Assembly: GCA_018897435.1 (NCBI GenBank)
Contig: JAHIKI010000072.1
Span: 1-37,596 of the forward strand
DNA length: 37,596 nucleotides
Direction: 5' to 3'
Source of the DNA: Acidobacteriota bacterium
Lineage (GTDB): Bacteria > Acidobacteriota > Aminicenantia > UBA2199
Every line of letters begins with the position of its first letter. Within the stretch, counting starts at the first letter, position 1. Of this stretch, positions 16,211 through 22,973 are shown piece after piece. A program made the position numbers and the translations under genes. A model generated the notes under the pieces. The model did not search any database and was not told the origin of the DNA. It saw only the letters and a list, made by a program, of their open reading frames with translations.

Positions 16211-16239
16211 TATATATATATCCAGGGAATAATTGTCAA
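16211..16239 (-). promoter_or_regulatory. Promoter of the nucleotidyltransferase gene
   Basis: On the minus strand: TTGACA (16239-16234), a 17-nt spacer and TATATA (16216-16211), about 30 nt before the ATG at 16179. Confidence 0.65.
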
Positions 16240-16253
16240 GAAAATGTAAGAGT

Positions 16254-16293
16254 CCATTGCAATTTCATTGCAGGTCAAATGACTTTGCAATGG
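16254..16293. repeat. CATTGCAA motif, copy 3, with inverted partner
   Basis: CATTGCAATTTCATTGCA (16255-16272) repeats the double motif seen at 7753 and 7856. CCATTGCAA (16254-16262) and TTGCAATGG (16285-16293) also form an inverted repeat, as CCATTGCAAA and TTTGCAATGG do on the left edge. Confidence 0.5.
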
Positions 16294-16611
16294 GAAAAAC
16301 CCCGAAACGCAGATGGCAAGTGGCAGCGCTACGGGAACGCATCGCTATGCCGAGGTTTTCCGAGGCATCGAGCGATGCCACCCCTTTCTTTGGGAGCCCG
16401 TCACCATGCTGAGGTCCACCGAAGCATCTGGTGACGGCACCCTTAGTCAAGAGGTCGAAGAGCAAATAGCTACGGGGGTGGATGCGCAACTGCTGTTGCG
16501 CACCCAAGGGGCAGCTCGCTACGCTCGCTGTCCCAATTCGCTGCTGCGAATTGGTCGAACCCCGGGAATTCTAAACCGGGGTTCTCATCCCCGAATACGA
16601 GCTCGAGGAAG
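16284..16611 (-). repeat. tRNA-Glu-derived hairpin mosaic, right copy
   Basis: A tRNA-Glu 3'-end fragment (16321-16335) is followed by four hairpins, then a T-arm fragment (16555-16565), an inverted T-arm fragment (about 16571-16584) and the intact tRNA-Glu. Hairpin 1 (16339-16378) and hairpin 2 (16398-16437) share an inner stem ATGCC/GGCAT or ATGCT/AGCAT and a 12-nt loop GAGGTNNNCCGA, but have unrelated outer stems (GCATCGC/GCGATGC against CCGTCACC/GGTGACGG). Hairpin 3 (16483-16502) is TGCGCAAC-TGCT-GTTGCGCA. Hairpin 4 (16533-16554) equals that of the left copy. Confidence 0.75.
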
Positions 16612-16686
16612 TGGCAGCGCTACGGGGATTCGAACCCCGGTTTAGTGACTGAGAATCACCCGTCCTAACCCCTAGACGATAGCGCC
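16612..16686 (-). tRNA. tRNA-Glu (anticodon CUC)
   Basis: 75 nt. The acceptor GGCGCUA pairs with UAGCGCU (one G-U pair), with discriminator G and an encoded CCA. The anticodon arm is GGUGA-UUCUCAG-UCACU, which gives CUC, decoding GAG. The T-arm is CGGGGUUCGAAUCCCCG. Fragments of this gene recur at 7.5 kb and 16.3 kb. It is probably cotranscribed with tRNA-Gln, which ends 59 nt upstream. Confidence 0.95.
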
Positions 16687-16745
16687 ACGAGGGTAAAAAA
16701 AGCGGAGTAAAAAAAGAAACAACCGCTTATTGCCAAGAAGAAAAA

Positions 16746-16819
16746 TGGCTGGGAAGCAGGGACTCGAACCCCGATTATACGATCCAGAGTCGCATGTCCT
16801 GCCATTGGACGACTTCCCA
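16746..16819 (-). tRNA. tRNA-Gln (anticodon CUG)
   Basis: 74 nt, starting with the U typical of tRNA-Gln. The acceptor UGGGAAG pairs with CUUCCCA, with discriminator G and encoded CCA. The anticodon arm UGCGA-CUCUGGA-UCGUA gives CUG, decoding CAG. It is first in the Gln-Glu pair behind a consensus promoter. Confidence 0.95.
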
Positions 16820-16830
16820 GCTCGAATGCG

Positions 16831-16859
16831 ATTATACCCGACTTCAAAATACATGTCAA
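16831..16859 (-). promoter_or_regulatory. Consensus promoter of the tRNA-Gln/Glu operon
   Basis: On the minus strand, TTGACA (16859-16854), a 17-nt spacer and TATAAT (16836-16831). Both hexamers match the sigma-70 consensus perfectly, and the tRNA-Gln 5' end lies 12 nt downstream. Confidence 0.9.
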
Positions 16860-16880
16860 ACGTTTTGATCAGATAGGTAC

Positions 16881-16900
16881 GGGCGAAAAATTTTTCGCCC
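16881..16900. repeat. 20-bp perfect palindrome after gntR
   Basis: GGGCGAAAAATTTTTCGCCC, perfectly self-complementary and flanked by near-symmetric GTAC and CTAC. It lies between the gntR stop and the tRNA promoter. It may act as a bidirectional terminator, and it resembles dispersed intergenic palindromes. Confidence 0.6.
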
Positions 16901-16915
16901 CTACAATTATTGTAA

Positions 16916-17605
16916 TTAACCCCTAGAACCAATTACCGGAGCATAATACTTACGGATGAACTTTTCCTGGACCGCGAACGACCAATGCACGTCGCGCAGG
17001 AAAAGCGCCGCCGATTGCGCGTCACCGGCTGCCAGGAAATCCACGATCTCCTGGTGCTCGCGAATGGACGATTCCTCCCATTCCTTGATCCATTGCCGCT
17101 GCTGGGGAAAATCGTAGAGCCGCTTTTTCAGGTTGCCGATAATGCGCATCAAGGTCTTGTTGCCGCTCAGCTCGATAAAAATGTCGTGAAAAAGCAGGTT
17201 TTTATGGTAAAAAAGATCAAAATCGTCATGATCGATGGCTTTCTGCATCTGGCGGTTCAATTGGTCCATTTTACGGATCCCCGACTCCCCGAGCCGGGAA
17301 AAGGCCGCTTGCAAGGCCGAACTTTCCAGGGCGCCGATCACCTGGTAGAATTCCCTGATCGCGGCCTGGGGCAATTCATTGACGAATATGCCGCGCCGCG
17401 GGCTGATGGTGACGAATCCCTCCATCTCCAGCTGGATCAGCGCGTCGCGCAAAGGCGTCTTGCTGATACCCAGTTTCTTGCTGGTGGCCTCCATGTTTAT
17501 CATCGCTCCCGGCTGCAGGCGGTGCTGCTGGAATTGTTGGCGCAGGTATTCGTAAACCTGCTCTTTCAGGGATTTCACTATGATCATGCCTTTGGCTTTT
17601 CTCAT
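16916..17605 (-). CDS. GntR-family regulator, FadR/FCD type
   Basis: A 229-residue transcription factor. The N-terminal winged helix (about 8-72) includes EYLRQQFQQHRLQPGAMIN, KKLGISKTPLRDALIQLEMEGFV and SPRRGIFV, all typical GntR. The C-terminal FCD all-helical effector domain carries metal-ligand-like positions (FHDIFIEL, IREHQEIVDFL). I start it at the ATG at 17605; a TTG 36 nt further up falls in the promoter. A -10 TATACT ends 6 nt before this ATG and there is no close Shine-Dalgarno, so a leaderless mRNA is likely. It is divergent from the glycyl-radical operon and probably controls it through the operator at 17823. Confidence 0.92.
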   Translation of the reverse strand: MRKAKGMIIVKSLKEQVYEYLRQQFQQHRLQPGAMINMEATSKKLGISKTPLRDALIQLEMEGFVTISPRRGIFVNELPQAAIREFYQVIGALESSALQAAFSRLGESGIRKMDQLNRQMQKAIDHDDFDLFYHKNLLFHDIFIELSGNKTLMRIIGNLKKRLYDFPQQRQWIKEWEESSIREHQEIVDFLAAGDAQSAALFLRDVHWSFAVQEKFIRKYYAPVIGSRG

Positions 17606-17611
17606 TCCGGC

Positions 17612-17641
17612 AGTATACTCCAGTAAAAATATTTTTGACAA
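17612..17641 (-). promoter_or_regulatory. Promoter of gntR
   Basis: On the minus strand, TTGTCA (17641-17636), an 18-nt spacer and TATACT (17617-17612). It ends 6 nt before the ATG. Confidence 0.5.
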
Positions 17642-17675
17642 GTCAGGAAAATGGAAGAATTAATAATAAGTTTTT

Positions 17676-17765
17676 GGTTATGGGTTATGGGTGATAGGTA
17701 ATAGGTGAACAGCGATCAGCGAAATCTTCTTACCCATGACCCATAACCTATAACCTATGACCTGA
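17676..17765. repeat. Inverted heptamer array (GGTTATG type)
   Basis: Tandem heptamers GGTTATG, GGTTATG, GGTGATA, GGTAATA and GGTGAAC start at 17676. The reverse-complement series (ACCCATG, ACCCATA, ACCTATA, ACCTATG, ACC) runs through 17732-17762. The arms can form a long imperfect hairpin in the gntR/activase intergenic region. They resemble short tandemly repeated repetitive sequences known from other genomes. Confidence 0.65.
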
Positions 17766-17804
17766 AGATCCATATTTAATAATCTGCAAATTTGCTGCCA
17801 ATCC

Positions 17805-17833
17805 TTGACTTTTGCCAGAACAACTGATATATC
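17805..17833 (+). promoter_or_regulatory. Promoter of the glycyl-radical operon
   Basis: TTGACT (17805-17810), a 17-nt spacer and TATATC (17828-17833), 12 nt before the activase ATG. The transcript would have a leader of only a few nucleotides. Confidence 0.5.
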
Positions 17834-17843
17834 AGATATCAGT
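17823..17843. promoter_or_regulatory. Probable GntR operator
   Basis: A 21-bp inverted repeat, ACTGATA-N7-TATCAGT, with perfect 7-bp half-sites. It covers the -10 hexamer and the expected transcription start of the glycyl-radical operon. Binding by the divergent GntR protein would block RNA polymerase. Confidence 0.6.
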
Positions 17844-17845
17844 AT

Positions 17846-18757
17846 ATGCAGCCGAAAGGAACTATTTTCTCGATCAAAAAATTCGCTATCCACGACGGCC
17901 CAGGCATTCGCAGCACGATTTTTTTCAAAGGCTGCCCCCTGCGCTGCACTTGGTGCCACAATCCCGAAGGCATTTCCCCGGCTGCGGAGATCATGGTTTT
18001 CCCCGACCGCTGCCTGAAAGAGTGTGCTGATTGCCTGGTTGCCTGCCCGAAAAATGCCTTAAAAAAAAGGGGCGGCACTATTTTCCTGGAGCGAAATAAA
18101 TGCGTTGGCTGCGGCCTTTGCGCCCTTAGCTGTCCTGCCGAGGCCCTGCAGCTGGCTGGAAGCCGGGTTACGGTCAACGAAGCCGTGTACCAGCTGTCCA
18201 AAGACACTGCCTTCTACCGTAACTCAGGCGGCGGCATCACCTGCTCGGGGGGTGAACCGCTGCTGCAGCCGCGTTTTTTGCAGGCGCTGCTGACGGCCTG
18301 CCGGAGGCAAAACCTGCATACCGCCGTCGACACCTGCGGCCATGCCCCTTTTAGCGATTTCGAAAAGATCCTGCCCCTGACCGATCTTTTCCTCTACGAT
18401 CTGAAGATCATGGATGAAGGCCAACACCGGCGCCTGACCGGCGTATCCAACCGCCTGCTCATAAAAAACCTGCAAAAACTTTCCCTGCTCGCTCCGCGCC
18501 TGGCCATCCGCATCCCCCTGATCCCCGGCGCCAACGATTCAGCGGCCGCCACGGCCGAATTGGCCGATTTCTGCGCCTCGCTTCCCAGGCGCCACTCCGT
18601 GCATCTTCTCCCCTATCACCGCGGCGGCCGCGCCAAGAACAAGCGCCTGGGCCAATTCGACTCCCTGGCGGAAACCCGGGTGCCGGCGCCTGCCGCCATA
18701 CAAAAAGCCGGGGAAATTTTTTTGAAACGAAAATTGACCGTCAAGATCGGAGGCTGA
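17846..18757 (+). CDS. Glycyl-radical enzyme activating protein (radical SAM)
   Basis: A 303-residue activase that uses S-adenosylmethionine and a [4Fe-4S] cluster to install the glycyl radical on the next gene's product. CPLRCTWC (Cys30, Cys34, Cys37) is the radical-SAM CX3CX2C motif. It is followed by a two-cluster ferredoxin insert (CLKECADCLVACP and CVGCGLCALSCP), typical of activases of the non-PFL classes, and by TCSGGEPLLQP. No Shine-Dalgarno precedes the ATG; the promoter's -10 lies 12 nt upstream. One nucleotide separates its stop from the enzyme start. Confidence 0.94.
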   Translation: MQPKGTIFSIKKFAIHDGPGIRSTIFFKGCPLRCTWCHNPEGISPAAEIMVFPDRCLKECADCLVACPKNALKKRGGTIFLERNKCVGCGLCALSCPAEALQLAGSRVTVNEAVYQLSKDTAFYRNSGGGITCSGGEPLLQPRFLQALLTACRRQNLHTAVDTCGHAPFSDFEKILPLTDLFLYDLKIMDEGQHRRLTGVSNRLLIKNLQKLSLLAPRLAIRIPLIPGANDSAAATAELADFCASLPRRHSVHLLPYHRGGRAKNKRLGQFDSLAETRVPAPAAIQKAGEIFLKRKLTVKIGG

Positions 18758-18758
18758 C

Positions 18759-21127
18759 ATGACCGAAAGGATCCGGAAACTTCGCGCCAGGAGCCTGAGG
18801 GCCAAGCCGAGACTCTCCAGTGAACGCGGCGTTCTGCTGACCCGCTTCTACCGCAGCGCCGCGGTCAACGGACTTTCCGTTCCCCGCCAGCGCGCCGCGG
18901 CTTTCGCCTATCTGCTGGCCCGCAAAAAAGTCGTGATCCTGCCCGACGAACTGCTGGTCGGTGAAAGAGGCCCGGCGGCCAAAGCCACCCCCTCCTACCC
19001 GGAGATCACCTGCCATTCGCTGCAGGACCTGGACATACTGGACAAGCGGCAGAAAACCCCTTTCCACGTCAGCGCCAAGACCCGCAGCGATTTCGCCAGG
19101 GAGATCATCCCGTTCTGGACCGGAAAAACCATGCGTGAGCGATTGTTTGCCCACATGTCATCGGAATGGCTCGAAGCCTACCGGGCCGGGGTGTTCACCG
19201 AATTCATGGAACAACGCGCCCCGGGCCACACGGTCTGCGGTGAAAAGATATACGGCAAGGGACTGTTGGACCTGCGCCAGGAGATCAAGGCGAGCTTGCA
19301 GGGCCTGGATTTTTTTAATGACCCGCAGGCGCTGGCCAGGCAGGAAGAGCTGCAGGCCATGGACACGGCCGCCGCCGCCATGATCGCTTTTGGCGGACGT
19401 TACGCCGCCAGGGCCAGAGAAATGGCAGGCAGAAAAAAAAATGCGGCCCGCAAACGGGAGTTGCTGCGCATCGCCACAGTATGCGGGCATGTTCCGGCGC
19501 AGGCGCCGCGCGATTTCCGGGAAGCCCTGCAGCACTATTGGTTCATCCACCTGGGGGTGATTAGCGAAGCCAATCCCTGGGACGCATTCAATCCCGGCCG
19601 CCTCGACCAGCACCTCCTCCCTTTTTATAGCCGCGGACTGGCTGACGGCAGCCTAACAAGCGAAAAAGCCCGCGAACTGCTGCAGGCATTCTGGATCAAA
19701 TTCAACAACCATCCCTCGCCGCCAAAGGTCGGGGTCACCGCCGAGGAAAGCTGCACCTACACCGATTTCGCCCTGATAAACAGCGGCGGCTTGAACGCCG
19801 AAGGCGAGGACGGCGTTAACGAAGTTTCGTTCCTGATCCTGGACGTGATCGAAGAGATGCGGCTGCTGCAACCCAGCTCCATGGTTCAGGTCAGCAAGAA
19901 AAGCCCCGACGCCTTCCTGCACCGGGCGCTTGAGATCGTGCGCACCGGGTTCGGGCAGCCGTCGCTGTTCAATTCCGAAGCCATCGTGGCCGAATTGCTG
20001 CGCCAGGGCAAATCCCTGGCCGACGCCCGGCGCGGCGGAGCCAGCGGCTGCGTGGAGACCGGCGCTTTTGGCCGTGAAAGCTACATCCTGACCGGCTATT
20101 TCAACCTGGTCAAGGTCCTGGAGATTACCCTGAACAATGGCCGCGACCCGCTGAGCGGTAAAAAAATAGGTCTGGAAACGGGCAATCCTGAGAAATTCGC
20201 CAATTTCACAGCCCTGATGGCTGCTTTTGAGAAACAATTGGGACATTTTATAGACATCAAGATCCGCGGCAGCAACGTCATCGACCGCTTATACGCCCGC
20301 GACCTGCCCGTGCCTTTCCTGTCGCTGCTCATCGACGACTGCATCGCCAATGGCCGGGACTACCACGATGGCGGCGCCCGCTACAACACCTCCTACATCC
20401 AGGGGGTCGGCCTGGGAACGATCAGCGACGCCTTGAGCGCTATCCGTCACCATGTGTACACTCGGAAGGATTTGGCCATGGGACAACTGCTTGAGTCCAT
20501 GCGCCTTGATTTCCGCGGCGCCGAGAAAACGCGGCTGCTGCTGCAAAACAAGACGCCGCGCTACGGCAACGACGACGACGCCGCCGATGACATCACCAGG
20601 GAAATATTCGAGATGTATTTCCGCGCCGTTGACGACCGGCCCAACATGCGCGGCGGCCGCTACCGCATCAACCTGCTGCCCACTACCGTGCATATTTATT
20701 TCGGCAAAAAGACCGGGGCGACCGCCGACGGGCGCCGGAGCGGAGAGCCGCTTTCCGAAGGAATTTCGCCGGTCCAGGGCGCCGACCGCCAGGGGCCGAC
20801 CGCGGTGCTCAAGTCAGCGGCCAAGATCGACCACCTGCGCACCGGCGGCACCCTGCTCAACCAGAAATTCACCCCCCAACTGCTGGCCGGGGAAGACGGC
20901 ATCGTCCGCCTCGGGCAGCTGGTGCGCACCTACTTCGCCATGAACGGCCATCACCTGCAGTTCAATGTGGTCGATGCCGCTACCCTGCGCGCCGCCCAGA
21001 AGCACCCTGAAAAATACCGCGACCTGATCGTGCGCGTGGCCGGCTACAGCGACTATTTCGTGGATTTGGGCCCCGCGACCTGCAGGAAGAGATCATCAGC
21101 CGCACCGGGCACCAGGAGTTCGGTTGA
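18759..21127 (+). CDS. Glycyl-radical enzyme (PFL2/dehydratase-size class), frameshift near the 3' end
   Basis: The active-site thiyl residue is Cys431 in SGCVETG, with Glu433 as the C-x-E base; the radical Gly762 is in RVAGYSDYF. The C-x-E signature excludes pyruvate formate-lyase proper. The 331-residue Cys-to-Gly spacing fits the compact diol-, glycerol- or hydroxyproline-dehydratase size class better than the longer hydroxyphenylacetate decarboxylases. The Thr after C-x-E, where many dehydratases have Pro, leaves the substrate open. In the annotated frame the protein runs to 21146 with an abnormal tail. One missing base (or two extra) in GGGCCCCGC near 21069-21076 restores GPRDLQEEIISRTGHQEFG and a stop at 21127. 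GGAGG precedes the ATG. Confidence 0.9.
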
Positions 21128-21142
21128 TCAATCAATTACTAC

Positions 21143-21243
21143 GTAATTCGTAAGTCGTAAGTCGTAATTCGAAACAACAATCTCAAAAGATATATCAATA
21201 TTCTTTTTCTTTTCTTACAAATCACGAATTACGAATCACGAAA
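21143..21243. repeat. Inverted heptamer array (GTAAKTC type)
   Basis: Four tandem heptamers, GTAATTC, GTAAGTC, GTAAGTC and GTAATTC (21143-21170). Inverted counterparts AAATCAC, GAATTAC and GAATCAC lie at 21219-21239. Together they form a hairpin between the convergent glycyl-radical and FAD oxidoreductase genes. It is the same architecture as the array at 17.7 kb but with a different heptamer. It could act as a bidirectional terminator. Confidence 0.65.
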
Positions 21244-21250
21244 GCTCGCT

Positions 21251-22654
21251 TTATTCCAAAAAACTCGCCAAAGAATCAATGGTCACGGGCTTGACCGGCG
21301 GCCGCACCACCAGCGGTGTCATGGCGGCTTGGGAACGGCCGGTCAACGCAGCCAGGATATCGTAGATGATCGGGCCGCAGGTGCGGCCCTGGCAGTCGCC
21401 CATGGCGGTGCGCAGGGCGATTTTCAAGGTTGCCGGCGTGTCGTAGCCGTTGGCCACGGCCTGGCGCAGCTCGCCCATGGTCACATCCTCGCAGCGGCAG
21501 ATCAGGGTTTCATCGGGAATGGCCAGATAGTCTTCGGCCGGGACGCGGTACAGCAGATTGAAATATTTGCCGAAGCGCAGGTGGCGGCGGCGGGCGGACA
21601 GCAGTTTTTTCAGGCGTGAGTGGAAAGCGGCCTCGCCCATCTTTCCCATTTTATTCAGGATGGCCAGGGCGGCGATCTCCCCTTCGTTGATCGACTTCAG
21701 GGCGCCGGCAATGCCGGTGATCTCACCGGCGGCATAAATGCCGGGAACCGATGTTTCGAGATCGGCGCCGGTAGTGGTCACCCAGCCGCCGCGCTCATCC
21801 AGAAATTCAATGTCGCAGCCGGCCATTTGCGCCAGCTCAACGTTGGCGGCGAAACCGTTAGAAACGGCCAGCAGCGGAATGGCGTAGGTTTTTTCCCGGC
21901 CAGGGATGATTTTTCCCGAGGCGTCCACTTTGGCGGCAACGACCTGCTCCAGCCGGCCGCTGCCGCGGGCCTCGAGCACGCGGTTGCGGAAGCGCAGCGC
22001 TACGCCGGAAAACAGGATCTTGCTTAAGAAACGGACCCCTTCGCTCAATTTTGGCAGCTGCAGCGGCAGCTGGGCGGCCAGCGGCAGCTTGTCCGCCACT
22101 CCGGTCCTTTCCAGCACGGCCCTGACACTGGCACCGGCCTTCAGGCATTCGTAGGCCACGGAAAACAGAAACAGTCCCGAACCGCCGATCAGGAGTTCTC
22201 TGGCCGGCAGCACGCCGCTGCCCTTTATCAGCACCTGCACGGCGCCGCCCGATATGACTCCGGGCATGGTCCAGCCCGGGAAAGGCAGGAATTTCTCTCT
22301 GGCCCCGGTGGCCAGGATGATGCGTTCGGCCTTCAGGGTATGGACTTTTTTTTCATTTTCCTCGATCAGCACTTCGCGTTCGGGATAGATGCCCAGAACC
22401 CGGGTACGGTTCATTACCGTGATCTTTTTGGACTTGACGCCGGCGATGAACCTTTGGCCGGCCTTTTTCACATAATCGGCATGGTTGGCTGCGCTGCCCA
22501 GCCGTTCGGGCAATTGGCGCAAAAGCTGGCCGCCGATGTGGATGTTTTCATCAAGCAGGACCACGTCCACGCCGGCAGCGGCCAGGCGGTTGGCGGCCAC
22601 AATGCCGGCAAAACCGTTGCCGATGATCAGTACGTCAGTCTGGGGGCGGTTCAT
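21251..22654 (-). CDS. FAD-dependent oxidoreductase with C-terminal [2Fe-2S] domain (HcnB/OoxA-like)
   Basis: 467 residues. The N-terminal Rossmann site is GNGFAG (12-17), with VDVVLLDEN. A second dinucleotide site is IGGSGLFLFSVAYECLKAGA. The C-terminal BFD-type cluster domain (from about residue 380) has CRCEDVT and GDCQGRTC, giving four cysteines. This architecture is that of the alpha subunit of opine oxidases, hydrogen cyanide synthase and hydroxyproline or proline dehydrogenases. Those normally work with a small [2Fe-2S] subunit, present upstream with a 20-nt overlap, and a DAO-type FAD subunit, absent here. The substrate, probably an amino acid or imino acid, is inferred. Confidence 0.9.
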   Translation of the reverse strand: MNRPQTDVLIIGNGFAGIVAANRLAAAGVDVVLLDENIHIGGQLLRQLPERLGSAANHADYVKKAGQRFIAGVKSKKITVMNRTRVLGIYPEREVLIEENEKKVHTLKAERIILATGAREKFLPFPGWTMPGVISGGAVQVLIKGSGVLPARELLIGGSGLFLFSVAYECLKAGASVRAVLERTGVADKLPLAAQLPLQLPKLSEGVRFLSKILFSGVALRFRNRVLEARGSGRLEQVVAAKVDASGKIIPGREKTYAIPLLAVSNGFAANVELAQMAGCDIEFLDERGGWVTTTGADLETSVPGIYAAGEITGIAGALKSINEGEIAALAILNKMGKMGEAAFHSRLKKLLSARRRHLRFGKYFNLLYRVPAEDYLAIPDETLICRCEDVTMGELRQAVANGYDTPATLKIALRTAMGDCQGRTCGPIIYDILAALTGRSQAAMTPLVVRPPVKPVTIDSLASFLE

Positions 22655-22973
22655 AGGTTTGGATCTCCATGTTGTCTTCCACTTCGGTCATGCAGGAACG
22701 CTGCTTGGGCACGCCGTTGATGGTCACCAGGCATTCGTAGCAGACGCCCATGCCGCAGAAGGGGCCGCGCGCTTCGCCGCGCACATTGCTTTTTTTCAGG
22801 ACCTTGAAACCGGCAGCGGTTAGAGCGGCCAGCACGGTTTCCCCCGGCGTGGCCTCGATTGAGCGGCCGTTGACTTGGATGCGGATGGCCGGCCGGCGCC
22901 TGATGGAGGTGACGCGCAGGTTTTCCGTAGGTCGGCCGGGGTCAATGGCCGGCGCTGTGTTTTTTTCGGTCAT
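22635..22973 (-). CDS. [2Fe-2S]-binding small subunit (HcnA/OoxB-like)
   Basis: A 112-residue ferredoxin-like subunit. Cys73, Cys78 and Cys81 (CGMGVCYEC) plus Cys94 (RSCMTEV) make a plant-type [2Fe-2S] site. The fold start IRIQVNGRSIEATPGETVLAAL is clear. It would carry electrons for the FAD subunit encoded next, whose start it overlaps by 20 nt. Its own ATG overlaps the stop of the upstream lipoprotein gene (ATGA) and has no Shine-Dalgarno, so it depends on coupled translation. Confidence 0.92.
   Translation of the reverse strand: MTEKNTAPAIDPGRPTENLRVTSIRRRPAIRIQVNGRSIEATPGETVLAALTAAGFKVLKKSNVRGEARGPFCGMGVCYECLVTINGVPKQRSCMTEVEDNMEIQTYEPPPD

Larger units (their letters stand above)
16180..16611. 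other. Right edge of accessory island, no gene
   Basis: This 432-nt gap carries the nucleotidyltransferase promoter, a CATTGCAA motif and the right copy of the tRNA-Glu-derived hairpin mosaic. Open frames across it are by-products of repeat sequence. Confidence 0.6.

Noticed and set aside
7285-16611. Integrase or transposase inside the island
   Set aside because: No frame shows tyrosine or serine recombinase or DDE transposase motifs, so the island boundary rests on tRNA fragments alone.
16672-16932. Minus-strand frames over the tRNA genes
   Set aside because: The DNA is fully explained by tRNA-Gln, tRNA-Glu and their promoter.
17676-17765. CRISPR-like array
   Set aside because: Repeats are 7 nt without spacers and are mirrored as an inverted series; there are no cas genes. 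The same holds for 21143-21243.
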